Assembly (NCBI GenBank): GCA_020638455.1
Contig: JACKIK010000001.1
Coordinates: 1,116,001 to 1,180,000 of the forward strand
Source of the DNA: Hyphomonas sp.
GTDB lineage: Bacteria > Pseudomonadota > Alphaproteobacteria > Caulobacterales > Hyphomonadaceae
Length of the DNA: 64,000 nucleotides
Reading direction: 5' to 3'
Below, one piece after another: positions 52,245 to 60,762 of this stretch. The notes below the pieces were generated by a model, which was not told the DNA's origin, did not search any database, and saw nothing but the letters and a program-made list of their open reading frames with translations. Position numbers and translations under genes: made by a program. Position 1 is the stretch's first letter, and each line of letters opens with the position of its first letter.

Positions 52245-53672
52245 CTAGGGGATGCGCTGGAGCAAGCCGACGAGGCGGCGCATGTTCTTGCCGAACACGA
52301 CCGGGGTGAAGTGTGCGGAGGCCGCCCGCTTCACGACTTCCGCCCGCGTCGGATAGGGCGAAATGAAGTTTGTGAGGGCGGTGAGCTTCAGGCCGTTGGA
52401 CATGGCAAGGCCGACGATCTGCAGGATGTCGCCCGCCCCCTCGCCGACGATTGAGGCGCCTACCAGCTTGCCCTTGTGCAGGACCAGCTTGCACTCGCCG
52501 GCCGTTTTGCCTTCGGCGATGGCACGGTCGTTTTCGTGGAAAGGGAAGCTGCTGGCGGTGACGCCGTCGCCGAATTTCTCGCGGGCTTCGGCCTCGGTGA
52601 GGGCGAGCTGGGCCACTTCGGGGCTGGTATAGGTAACGGCCGGGATCGGCAGGCTGGAGGCTTTGGTGCCCTGTTTGAACAGGGCCCGGCGGGTAAACAC
52701 GGAGGCATGCCAGCCGGCGACATGGGTGAATTGTTCGCGGCCCGCCGCATCGCCCAGCGCCCAGACACGGGGATTGGAGCGGGAGCGCAGCGTGTCACCG
52801 ACCACAATGCCCTTGTGATCGGCCTCGACCCCGCCCTTGTCGAGGTCCAGCCCGTCGAGGACGGCGCGGCGGCCGACGGCAACCAGAAGGTGGCTGCCTT
52901 CGATGACCGGGGCGCCGGCGCCGTTTTCCGTCTGCACGCGGATGCGGCCGCCTTCCTGTGTCACGCGGACGGCCTTGTGCTGTTCGAGAAGGGTGATGCC
53001 TTCCTCGCGCAGGGACTCGATGGCGATGGCGGCGTGGGCCGCATCGGCCCGGGCGAGGGCGCGGCCCATCTCGATCACGGTGACCTCGGCGCCGAGGCGG
53101 CGGAAGGCCTGCGCCATTTCAAGGCCGATGGGTCCGCCGCCAAGGATGACGAGGTGGCTGGGGAAGTCCGGCAGGGTGAAGATCGTCTCATTGGTGAGGT
53201 AGGGCACCTCCTTCAGGCCCTCGATGGGCGGGACGAAGGCGCGGGAGCCCGTGGCGATGACAATACGCCGGGCATGTGTGCGTGTGCTGTCGGAAACGAT
53301 TGTCTTCGCATCGGCGAAGCGGGCGGCCTCGCGGATGACCGTGACGCCGAGGCCTTCGAAGCGCTCCTGGCTGTCGACCGGGGCAATCGCGGCGATGGCG
53401 CCAGCGACATGCGCTTTCACGGCGGTCCAGTCGGCCGTGGCGGCGCTGGCCGAAATGCCGTATTTTCCGGCTTCGCGGACATGGGCAGCGGCCCTGGCGC
53501 AGCTGAGCAGGGCTTTCGAGGGGACGCAGCCATAATTGAGGCAATCGCCGCCCATTTCGTGCTTTTCGTAGAGGACCACGCTGAGCCCGAGCATTGCGGC
53601 GCCTGCGGCGGCCGAAAGGCCGCCCGACCCGGCACCGATCACGCAGAGGTCGGCCTTGTAGGTGTCGGTCAT
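52245..53672 (-). CDS. FAD-dependent disulfide oxidoreductase, MerA/Lpd-like
   Basis: A 475-residue class I pyridine nucleotide-disulfide oxidoreductase: FAD motif DLCVIGAGSGGLSAAAGA, the redox pair CLNYGC (Cys44, Cys49), VILGGGPIGLEMAQAF for NAD(P)H and a C-terminal dimerisation domain. The C-terminal motif reads ISPYPTRAEVVKRAA; where lipoamide dehydrogenases have the catalytic His (HxHPT) there is Ser. There is no N-terminal metal-binding domain of MerA. The substrate is unknown. It overlaps the TVP38 gene by 4 bases (ATGA). Confidence 0.92.
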   Translation of the reverse strand: MTDTYKADLCVIGAGSGGLSAAAGAAMLGLSVVLYEKHEMGGDCLNYGCVPSKALLSCARAAAHVREAGKYGISASAATADWTAVKAHVAGAIAAIAPVDSQERFEGLGVTVIREAARFADAKTIVSDSTRTHARRIVIATGSRAFVPPIEGLKEVPYLTNETIFTLPDFPSHLVILGGGPIGLEMAQAFRRLGAEVTVIEMGRALARADAAHAAIAIESLREEGITLLEQHKAVRVTQEGGRIRVQTENGAGAPVIEGSHLLVAVGRRAVLDGLDLDKGGVEADHKGIVVGDTLRSRSNPRVWALGDAAGREQFTHVAGWHASVFTRRALFKQGTKASSLPIPAVTYTSPEVAQLALTEAEAREKFGDGVTASSFPFHENDRAIAEGKTAGECKLVLHKGKLVGASIVGEGAGDILQIVGLAMSNGLKLTALTNFISPYPTRAEVVKRAASAHFTPVVFGKNMRRLVGLLQRIP

Positions 53673-54415
53673 GCAGAAGGGCTTTCGATCTGCGGGGCCT
53701 TGCGGCCGAAGGTTTTCTTCCAGACGACCGGCATGAGGGACACGACGGCCAGCGCGGCGAAGGCCGGCACGAGGTTGCCGGCAACGCTGGCAATGTCAGG
53801 ATTTTCGCCGGCCGCAAAGGTCGCGCCGAGACCGGCGCCGATCCAGGTATAGGCAATCACGCCGGGGATGATGCCGATGGCGGTGGTCAGGGCATAGTCG
53901 GGATATTTCGCGCCGAGCAGGGCGGGCGCGATATTGGCGACGGGGAAGGGGACCAGCGGCAGGAAGCGCAGCGCGAACATGTAGGAACGCGGGTTCTCGT
54001 GGAAGCCGGCTTCCATCTTGCGCAGGAACGGCCCGGCACGCTCGCGCAGGATGCCGCCGAAGGCGGAGCGGGCAGCGAAGAACAGGAAGCTGGCGCCCAG
54101 CGTTGCCCCGACCGTCGTCGCCGCCGAGCCGCCGGCGAGGCCGAACAGGAAACCCCCTGCAATGGTGATCCAGAGCGCGCCCGGCACCATGAACAGGGTC
54201 GCGAGGGCATAGACGAGAATGTACGCGGCCACGGCGAGGAGAAGGTTGTTCTCGACGAGGCTGCGCAGCGTCTCGTGCTGCTCCCGCAGCGTTTCCAGCG
54301 AGAAGTAGTCGAACAGGCCGAACTTCCAGCCGGTCGCGAGGCCGGCGGCGATGACGTAGACCGGCCAGAGGCGGCGCCAGAGCGGGCGGGCGGGTTTCAC
54401 AGGCGTGTCGCTCAT
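53669..54415 (-). CDS. TVP38/TMEM64 (DedA-like) membrane protein
   Basis: The 248-residue protein has the VTT/SNARE-associated domain: FMVPGALWITIAGGFLFGLAGGSAATTVGATLGASFLFFAARSAFGG, LPLVPFPVANIAPALLGAK, and helices at about 20, 55-70, 80-130, 160-180 and 205-235. Members are lipid scramblase or transporter-like. The start (54415) overlaps the DUF547 stop by 4 bases. Such TVP38 genes are often found next to Lpd/MerA-like reductases. Confidence 0.92.
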   Translation of the reverse strand: MSDTPVKPARPLWRRLWPVYVIAAGLATGWKFGLFDYFSLETLREQHETLRSLVENNLLLAVAAYILVYALATLFMVPGALWITIAGGFLFGLAGGSAATTVGATLGASFLFFAARSAFGGILRERAGPFLRKMEAGFHENPRSYMFALRFLPLVPFPVANIAPALLGAKYPDYALTTAIGIIPGVIAYTWIGAGLGATFAAGENPDIASVAGNLVPAFAALAVVSLMPVVWKKTFGRKAPQIESPSA

Positions 54416-55230
54416 TCTGCCGGGGCCTTCTGAACGTCGTTGAGGGACCAGTCGTAGCTGTAATTGCGGATCTGCGGATTGGCACGGATCTGCGCGGCGA
54501 GGGCAGGCGAGGCGTATGTAAGCAAATGATCTATAACAGCCTGTTTCGAGTCGCCGAAATCGGCTTCGAACCAGTCGTAGATGCTGGAGACGGTCAGGCC
54601 GCGATCTGTAACAGTCACGCCACGAGGGCTGTTGACATAGGCGCGTGCGGCGGCGTCGAGGCGGGCATCGAGCGTGGCGGCTTCCCAGGCCTCGGCCTGC
54701 AGGTTGGGGCAGGAATAGGAGGCGCAGTTGATCGAATAGTGCACGCGCGGGTCGTGGAAGCGGACGCGGAGGATCCTGTGCTCGATATCGTCGAGGGAGA
54801 CGGTTTCGCCGCCGGCATTGACCTTTATGCGTTTCCACGGGCCGGAGAAGGAGCCGGCGCGGATAGAGCGCGTCGGGTACTTCTCAAGGATGTAGCGGAC
54901 GGTCACCGCATTGTAGAGATTGGCCCAGTCTGCGAAGACTTCCGGGCTGTCGCCGGAAAGGTCCTTGTTTTCAAAGCCCTTGATGTAGGCATCCAGGGCA
55001 GCACGGTCGGCGGAATTCGCCTTCAGGCTGGCATAGTCGACGCGGGCGATGCCCGCTGCGTCGAGCGATACATAGGTCTGAAGCAGGCGCGTCCAGGCGG
55101 CGTGCTGCGGTTTCGACATGGCGGCCTCCCCGGTCTCCACCGCGGCAGACTGGGCCGAGGCCGGGAGGATGGCAACGGGGAGTGCGGCGAGGCCAAGGGC
55201 GGCGGCAAGGGGGCGCAGGCGGTGATTCAT
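54412..55230 (-). CDS. DUF547 domain protein, secreted
   Basis: The 272-residue protein has a Sec signal peptide (MNHRLRPLAAALGLAAL, likely cleavage near residue 27 in ASAQ) and a DUF547 domain (about 90-250): FADWANLYNAVTVRYILEKYP, and HYSINCASYSCPNLQAEAW with the conserved Cys pair. DUF547 function is unknown; it is probably periplasmic. It is the first gene of the operon with TVP38, reductase, kinase and rluA. Confidence 0.92.
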   Translation of the reverse strand: MNHRLRPLAAALGLAALPVAILPASAQSAAVETGEAAMSKPQHAAWTRLLQTYVSLDAAGIARVDYASLKANSADRAALDAYIKGFENKDLSGDSPEVFADWANLYNAVTVRYILEKYPTRSIRAGSFSGPWKRIKVNAGGETVSLDDIEHRILRVRFHDPRVHYSINCASYSCPNLQAEAWEAATLDARLDAAARAYVNSPRGVTVTDRGLTVSSIYDWFEADFGDSKQAVIDHLLTYASPALAAQIRANPQIRNYSYDWSLNDVQKAPAE

Positions 55231-55371
55231 GTGTCAGTATCGGTGATCGTGGGTGTGTGTTGCGTCGCTCCAGATAGCCCCAACGTGACCCGAAGGCTTC
55301 TCACGCCTCATGCCGGGCCCATCAAACCGGTGTGAACGCCGCGCGAGCCGCAGAATCGCTGCCCCGGCCGC

Positions 55372-55400
55372 TTGACCCCAAAGGGCCGTTCCTGTATCGG
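55372..55400 (+). promoter_or_regulatory. Candidate promoter of rpmH
   Basis: TTGACC (55372-55377), a 17-base spacer and TATCGG (55395-55400) form a sigma-70-like promoter 38 bases before the rpmH ATG. The position fits a short leader. Confidence 0.6.
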
Positions 55401-55437
55401 CGCCCTTTCCGAGAATTCCAGCTTTCAGAGCAGACCG

Positions 55438-55572
55438 ATGAAACGCACTTTCCAGCCGAGCAACCTCCGCCGCAAGCGCACGCACGGCTTCCGTGAGCGC
55501 ATGTCCACCAAGAACGGCCGCAAGGTGCTGGCTCGCCGCCGCGCAAAGGGCCGCAAGACGCTGACCGCCTGA
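55438..55572 (+). CDS. rpmH: 50S ribosomal protein L34
   Basis: A 44-residue very basic protein that begins MKRTFQPSNLRRKRTHGFRE and ends ARRRAKGRKTLTA, which is L34 along its whole length. It is part of the large subunit. The gene order rpmH-rnpA is conserved in bacteria. It lies 31 bases before rnpA. Confidence 0.98.
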   Translation: MKRTFQPSNLRRKRTHGFRERMSTKNGRKVLARRRAKGRKTLTA

Positions 55573-55603
55573 GCGGAGGCGCCAGTCCGCCTCTCCGGGG
55601 GAG

Positions 55604-55978
55604 ATGGCCGTGACGGCTCACGAACATGACGACAAGATTGAGGTCGCCCGCCTGCGCGTGCGGCCTCAATTCATTTATGTCCGGGGCGGGCGCACCGAGA
55701 AGCGGAAATCGCTGCTGGTACAGGCCCGCGCACGCCGGGGCGAGGCAGCGGGCAGCCATGCCGGCGCCGGCTTTACCGCGACCAAGAAGATCGGCGGCGC
55801 CGTGGTGCGCAACCGGGCCAAGCGGCGCCTGCGCGAAGCCGCGCGCCTGTTGTTGCCGCGTCTGGCCCGGCCGGGCTGGGACTATGTGTTCATTGCGCGT
55901 CAGGATACCGCTGATATTGGCTGGGCGCGCTTGCTTGACGATATGGAAAGCGCGCTGATAAGCCTCGCCGCTGACTGA
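55604..55978 (+). CDS. rnpA: Ribonuclease P protein component
   Basis: The 124-residue basic protein has GFTATKKIGGAVVRNRAKRRLREAARLLL, the RNR motif that contacts RNase P RNA. It removes 5' leaders of pre-tRNAs with the RNA subunit. GGGGGAG precedes the ATG. The N-terminus is longer than in E. coli. The next gene is yidC, with no yidD in between. Confidence 0.96.
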   Translation: MAVTAHEHDDKIEVARLRVRPQFIYVRGGRTEKRKSLLVQARARRGEAAGSHAGAGFTATKKIGGAVVRNRAKRRLREAARLLLPRLARPGWDYVFIARQDTADIGWARLLDDMESALISLAAD

Positions 55979-56030
55979 ACCCCGCCGCCCGACAGGGCGC
56001 TTCTCGCCGTTTCGCTCCGGGACCTCCGAC

Positions 56031-57851
56031 ATGGAAAAAGAAGACCAGCGCAATTTCCTGCTCGCGATGGTGCTGATGGTCGGCCTTGTGCTGGGCTACC
56101 AGAAATTCGTGGCCGACCCGGCGGCGAAGAAATACGAAGCCCAGCAGGCCGCCATCGAGGCAGCGACGCAGGCGGCCAGCACCGACACCACGGCCGAGCC
56201 GGAAGCGGCACTGAAATCCGTGGACGAGGCGATTGCCGGCGACCCGCGCGTTGCCTTCGAAGGCGCCTCGGTCGACGGTTCCATCCGGCTGGCCGGCGCG
56301 CGGATCGACGATCTCAGCCTGCGGAAGCACTTCCTGACGGTCGAGGACAAGCAGGAAGTCCGCCTGTTCCGGCCGGCGAACGCCGAATTCGGCTACTTTG
56401 CCACCTTCTACTGGGCCGATGGCCAGACCCTGGTCGCCGGGCGCAATTCGCCCTGGACGCTGGTTTCGGGAGACAAGCTGACGCCGACGACGCCGGTGAC
56501 GCTGCGCCTCGAAACCGATGGCCTGACCATCGATCGCACGGTCTCGCTCGACGACGAGTACATGTTCACCTTCACCGACACGGTGACGAACACGTCCGAC
56601 GCGCCGCGCAGCGTGCGTGCCATCGGCTCGATCGAGCGATATGGCGAGTACCAGAAATTCCTCGAAGCGACCGATCCCGGCTCGTCCCGGGCGGGCGCCG
56701 CGCATATGGGCCTGATGGGCGAGACCGACGGGAACCTGCGCCTCAAGAAATTCAAGCCGCTGATCCAGCTGAAGAAGATCAAGGGCGAGGCCGCCGACGG
56801 CACGTTCCCGACCGACAAGGGCGGCTGGTGGGGCCTGTCCGACAAGTACTGGCTGGGCGCGCTGATTCCGCAGCAGGACGTGCATTTCGCCGGCCTGGTC
56901 GACAAGCGGAAGATCGCGGCGGGCGGCGACCTCGAACTGCGCACCGAGTCGGCGGCGCTCGACCTTGCCCCCGGCGCCAGCGCGACGATGACCAACCGGA
57001 TCTTTGGCGGGGCCAAGCGCTACCAGGTGCTGCGCGACTACCAGACATCGCTCGGCATTCCGAACTTCGTCGATGCCATCGACTGGGGCTTCTTCTTCTT
57101 CCTGACCAAGCCGTTCTTCATCGTGCTGGAATGGCTGTCCGGCGTGGTCGGCTCGTTCGGCTGGGCGATCCTCGCCTTCACCTTGATGGTCAAGCTGCCG
57201 CTCGTGCCGCTTTACAACCAGAGCTACAAGTCGATGGCGAAGATGAAGAAGCTGCAGGAGCCGACCGCGGAGATCCGCGAGCGCTTCAAGGCCGACCCGC
57301 AGCGCCAGCAGCAGGAGATCATGAAGCTCTACAAGGAAGAGGGCGCCAACCCGCTGGGCGGCTGCCTGCCGATCCTTGTGACCATCCCGATCTTCTTTGC
57401 GCTGTACAAGACGCTCTATGTCACGATCGAGATGCGCCACACGCCCTTCCTGTTCCTGAAGGACCTGTCGGCGCCGGATCCGACGGCGATCGGCAATCTG
57501 TTCGGCCTGATCCCGTGGTGGTCGGCAACCGACCTGAAGACGGTGCCGTTCGTCGGCATGATCATCGGTATCGGCATCCTGCCGCTGCTCTACGGTGCGA
57601 CCATGGCCGCCCTGCAGACGCTGTCGCCGCCGCCGCCGGACCCGATGCAGCGCCGCATGATCCAGTTCATGCCGCTGATCTTCATGTTCGTGTTCGGAGG
57701 GTTCCCGGCGGGCCTCGTCATGTATTATGTCTGGTCGAACTCGCTTTCCTTCATCCAGCAATACTTCATCATGCGCCGCAACGGCGTTGAGACAGAGATC
57801 GGCAAGTTCATCAAGAACCTGGTGACGCGCGGCGCCAAGGCCGCCGACTGA
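56031..57851 (+). CDS. yidC: Membrane protein insertase YidC
   Basis: The 606-residue protein has an N-terminal anchor helix (about residues 5-23), a large periplasmic beta domain (about 60-350), and the conserved five-helix insertase core from about 370 to 590: GFFFFLTKPFFIVLEWL, WAILAFTLMVKLPLVPLYNQSYKSMAKMKKLQEP, GGCLPILVTIPIFFALYKTLY, and the C-terminal LVMYYVWSNSLSFIQQY. It inserts inner membrane proteins with or without SecYEG. It lies 52 bases after rnpA and 4 bases before engB. Confidence 0.97.
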   Translation: MEKEDQRNFLLAMVLMVGLVLGYQKFVADPAAKKYEAQQAAIEAATQAASTDTTAEPEAALKSVDEAIAGDPRVAFEGASVDGSIRLAGARIDDLSLRKHFLTVEDKQEVRLFRPANAEFGYFATFYWADGQTLVAGRNSPWTLVSGDKLTPTTPVTLRLETDGLTIDRTVSLDDEYMFTFTDTVTNTSDAPRSVRAIGSIERYGEYQKFLEATDPGSSRAGAAHMGLMGETDGNLRLKKFKPLIQLKKIKGEAADGTFPTDKGGWWGLSDKYWLGALIPQQDVHFAGLVDKRKIAAGGDLELRTESAALDLAPGASATMTNRIFGGAKRYQVLRDYQTSLGIPNFVDAIDWGFFFFLTKPFFIVLEWLSGVVGSFGWAILAFTLMVKLPLVPLYNQSYKSMAKMKKLQEPTAEIRERFKADPQRQQQEIMKLYKEEGANPLGGCLPILVTIPIFFALYKTLYVTIEMRHTPFLFLKDLSAPDPTAIGNLFGLIPWWSATDLKTVPFVGMIIGIGILPLLYGATMAALQTLSPPPPDPMQRRMIQFMPLIFMFVFGGFPAGLVMYYVWSNSLSFIQQYFIMRRNGVETEIGKFIKNLVTRGAKAAD

Positions 57852-57855
57852 TCCG

Positions 57856-58497
57856 ATGACGGACGAGGCCGCCCCGAACGAGGACGCCCTTGAGGCGGGC
57901 CGCCTGCTGTTTGCGGGCAGCGCGGAGTTCGTGAAGGGCGTGGTTGACCTGAAGCAGCTGCCGCCGGCCGACCGGACGGAAGTCTGCTTTGCGGGCCGGT
58001 CGAATGTCGGCAAGTCGAGCCTGATCAACGCGCTGACCAACCGGGCCAAGCTGGCGCGCTCTTCGGCAGAGCCGGGGCGGACGCGCGAACTCAATTATTT
58101 CGATATCGGCGAAGGCCGGCTGTACCTCGTGGACCTGCCGGGCTTCGGCTATGCCAAGGTGTCGAAATCCCAGACCGAGGCATGGACGCGCCTGACCAAG
58201 GCTTACCTTCGCGGGCGGCCGTCGCTGCGCCGCGTCTTCCTGCTGGTCGATGCGCGCCGTGGCCTGATGGACACGGACGATGACGTCATGGACATGATGG
58301 ACAAGTCCGCCGTCACCTACCAGATCGTGCTGACCAAGGTCGACAAGCTGGCCAAGGGCGAGGTCGAGGCGCTGGCGGAGAAAATCGCGACAAAGCTGAA
58401 GAAACGCGGCGCGGCGCATCCGGTCGTGCGGATGACGTCTGCCGAAAAGGGCTGGGGCATTCCGGAACTGCGCGCGGAAATCGCGGGGCTGATCTAG
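57856..58497 (+). CDS. engB: Ribosome biogenesis GTPase EngB (YihA/YsxC)
   Basis: The 213-residue protein has FAGRSNVGKSSLINAL (G1, residues about 49-64), the conserved Thr region GRTRELNYF (G2), VDLPGFGYAKVS (G3), TKVDKL (G4) and TSAEKGWG (G5), all in order. It helps 50S subunit assembly. It starts 4 bases after the yidC stop. The stop shares CTAG with the convergent acylase gene. Confidence 0.97.
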   Translation: MTDEAAPNEDALEAGRLLFAGSAEFVKGVVDLKQLPPADRTEVCFAGRSNVGKSSLINALTNRAKLARSSAEPGRTRELNYFDIGEGRLYLVDLPGFGYAKVSKSQTEAWTRLTKAYLRGRPSLRRVFLLVDARRGLMDTDDDVMDMMDKSAVTYQIVLTKVDKLAKGEVEALAEKIATKLKKRGAAHPVVRMTSAEKGWGIPELRAEIAGLI

Positions 58498-60650
58498 TCC
58501 CTGCCCGGACGGTATCGTCGTTCGGCGCTCTGCTCGATTCCGTCCCAGTCGAGATGCGCCTTGCGCCATTTCTCCGCAGCGAACAGGGGCGCCTGGTCGG
58601 CATAGTGCGGCGATGCGGCGTCGCGGACGGCTGAGCCGTAATTGTTGATGACCTCGGCCCTCTGGCTGCCGTCCGGCGCCCATTCGACGAGGGCGATCCA
58701 GGTGTCGCCGGCATTCATGTGCAGCTCGCCATCGTCGCGGATCTTTGCCGGATAGACAGCGCGCAGCGTGTCGGGGCCGCCGCTGATGGGCCAGGTCATG
58801 TCGCCATGAGCGAGCTTGTTGACCTCACCCCATTCCGGGTCGATGCGGCCATGGTGCAGCGTCAGCCAGCTGACGGCATCGCGGAAGGCCTGTTCCGGGG
58901 ACGGGGGCGGCTCGTGCGTGAAGCGGGCGGTGATCTGGCGCAGCGTGGTGAGGCCGCCGAGCGCGGCATGGCGGGAATGTTCGTCCATGTCGAAATTCCA
59001 TTCGGCGAGGAATTTTGCGGCCTCGGCCATGTCCGGCTCGTCGCTCCAGTCATGTGCGAGGACGTCGGCAACGACCTCGCGGGCTTCGGAGCCTTCGGCA
59101 TAGGCGGTGTCGAACTTGATGGAGAGCAGGCGGTCCCTGTCCATCGGTCCGGTGCCGTCCGTCAGTTCCATGACGCGGAGGGACCGGTTGGTCTGGTTGG
59201 TCTGCAGGCCCATGCTCTGCGGGAAGTCTTCGGGCTTCAGATTGTCTGGCCCGTCGGTGGCGCTGAAGGGTGCATTGTTGTTGTTGAAGACGAAGCCCGA
59301 GACGGGATTGATCAGTTTCGGAACTTCGGCCCACGGACGGTAGCCCTGCCAGATCAGGTCGGAGCGGTCGCCGGGCATGTCGCCTGACCAGTCCCAGGCA
59401 TCGTTGCGGGCCGGGTATTGGGCATTGTGGATGAAGCCGACATCGCCGGCCCTGTCGGCAAAGATGTAGTTGATCGAGGGCAGGGCGTTGATCGACATGG
59501 CGCTGAGGAAGTCATCGAGGCCGGTTGCCTTGTTGAGCCGGTAGTACTGTTCCAGCTGGCGGATTTCGCCCATGCCGGCATAGCGGATAGCGTAGGTGCC
59601 GGTCGGACCTTCAATCACCGGTCCGTGTTCGGACCGCAGGACCGGTCGTTTCACCTTCAGCGCAAACGGGCCCCAGAGTTTGACATGCAGCGTCGCGGTC
59701 TTCTTCTCGAAGTCACGCCACTGGCCGTCGAGGCGGTACTGGTTCCCATTGTCCGGATTGACGGTGAGGACATAGGTGTCCGACAGGTCCTGCGCGCTGA
59801 CCGTGTTGGCCCAGCCGATGTCGTGGTTGAAGCCGTGCAGGATGACCGGCGTGCCGGGGAATATGCCGCCGGTGATGTCGAGGCCTTCAGCGGAGGCGAT
59901 ATGCGCTTCGTACCAAGCGACCGGGCCGGTGGTCGGCTGGTGCGAATTGATGATCAGGCGTGTGACGCGGTCGCCGCTGCGCGCGGGCGAGACGGCAAAG
60001 CCGTTGGAGCCGCGTTCGGACAGGGTGCGCGGCGCCATCAGGAAGGCCTTCTTCTCGCCCTGCGGGTCGAGCGCGATGGCCTGCGTACGGTCGCCGCCGA
60101 ACAGGTCTTTCAGCGTGTCGTCGAGGCCGTAGAACAGCGGTGTCTTGAAGATGAAGCCGGCGACGATGTCTTCGGCCCGGAAGGGGGCAAGGCCGGTCCA
60201 GGCCTGGTCCGGATGCTGCGAGGCATAGAGATTGAGGCCGGCGGCATAGGCTTCCGCCATGGCCTTCACATCTTCCGGCACGTCTGTCTCGTAGCGGGCG
60301 GCGACCGTGTCCCAGACGCCGAGCAGGGCGACCATGTAGTCCACCGGGGCGGCGTCCTTGCCGCGGTAGCGGGCGAGGCTGCCGCGGGTGGCGGCCACGA
60401 CTTCCTGGATGGTCTCGAAATCGTCCTCGGCATGGGCATAGGCGAGGCCGAAGGCGGCGTCGCGGTCGCGGGCGCCGCGGATGTGCGGCACGCCGAACTC
60501 GTCGCGGATGATTTCGGCGTCGTAGCTGGCCGCGCCGGCTGCCAGAACGCCGGCGGAGGGATTGGACGGCAGCGGGTCCCAGAGGAATGCGGCCGCGGCT
60601 AGGATGACCAGGGTGAGGAGGCCCGCGAGCCCCCATAGAATGCGCTTCAT
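58494..60650 (-). CDS. Penicillin/AHL acylase family protein (Ntn-hydrolase)
   Basis: The 718-residue protein starts with a membrane anchor or signal (WGLAGLLTLVILAAAAFLW). The alpha chain region (about 40-200) contains DEFGVPHIRGARDRDAAFGLAYAHAEDDF, and Ser215 in RGSNGFAVSP is the expected N-terminal nucleophile after autocleavage, with a following beta chain (NHDIGWANTVSAQDLSDTY). It hydrolyses amides; some members act on penicillins and others on acyl-homoserine lactones, and sequence alone does not choose. It is convergent on engB and divergent from argB. Confidence 0.93.
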   Translation of the reverse strand: MKRILWGLAGLLTLVILAAAAFLWDPLPSNPSAGVLAAGAASYDAEIIRDEFGVPHIRGARDRDAAFGLAYAHAEDDFETIQEVVAATRGSLARYRGKDAAPVDYMVALLGVWDTVAARYETDVPEDVKAMAEAYAAGLNLYASQHPDQAWTGLAPFRAEDIVAGFIFKTPLFYGLDDTLKDLFGGDRTQAIALDPQGEKKAFLMAPRTLSERGSNGFAVSPARSGDRVTRLIINSHQPTTGPVAWYEAHIASAEGLDITGGIFPGTPVILHGFNHDIGWANTVSAQDLSDTYVLTVNPDNGNQYRLDGQWRDFEKKTATLHVKLWGPFALKVKRPVLRSEHGPVIEGPTGTYAIRYAGMGEIRQLEQYYRLNKATGLDDFLSAMSINALPSINYIFADRAGDVGFIHNAQYPARNDAWDWSGDMPGDRSDLIWQGYRPWAEVPKLINPVSGFVFNNNNAPFSATDGPDNLKPEDFPQSMGLQTNQTNRSLRVMELTDGTGPMDRDRLLSIKFDTAYAEGSEAREVVADVLAHDWSDEPDMAEAAKFLAEWNFDMDEHSRHAALGGLTTLRQITARFTHEPPPSPEQAFRDAVSWLTLHHGRIDPEWGEVNKLAHGDMTWPISGGPDTLRAVYPAKIRDDGELHMNAGDTWIALVEWAPDGSQRAEVINNYGSAVRDAASPHYADQAPLFAAEKWRKAHLDWDGIEQSAERRYRPGRD

Positions 60651-60762
60651 GGGGTCGTGCTCCCGCTTCCTCCGCCGGGCGCAAGCATAGGTGCCTTTTC
60701 CGGGCGGTCAAAGCGCCCTATGAGGCATTCCGCAACAGGCATCCGCCGGAGGGATCAGAGGC

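Noticed and set aside
55231..55437. Replication origin next to rpmH
   Set aside because: No DnaA boxes or AT-rich unwinding element were seen, dnaA is absent, and in this group the origin is normally not at rpmH.
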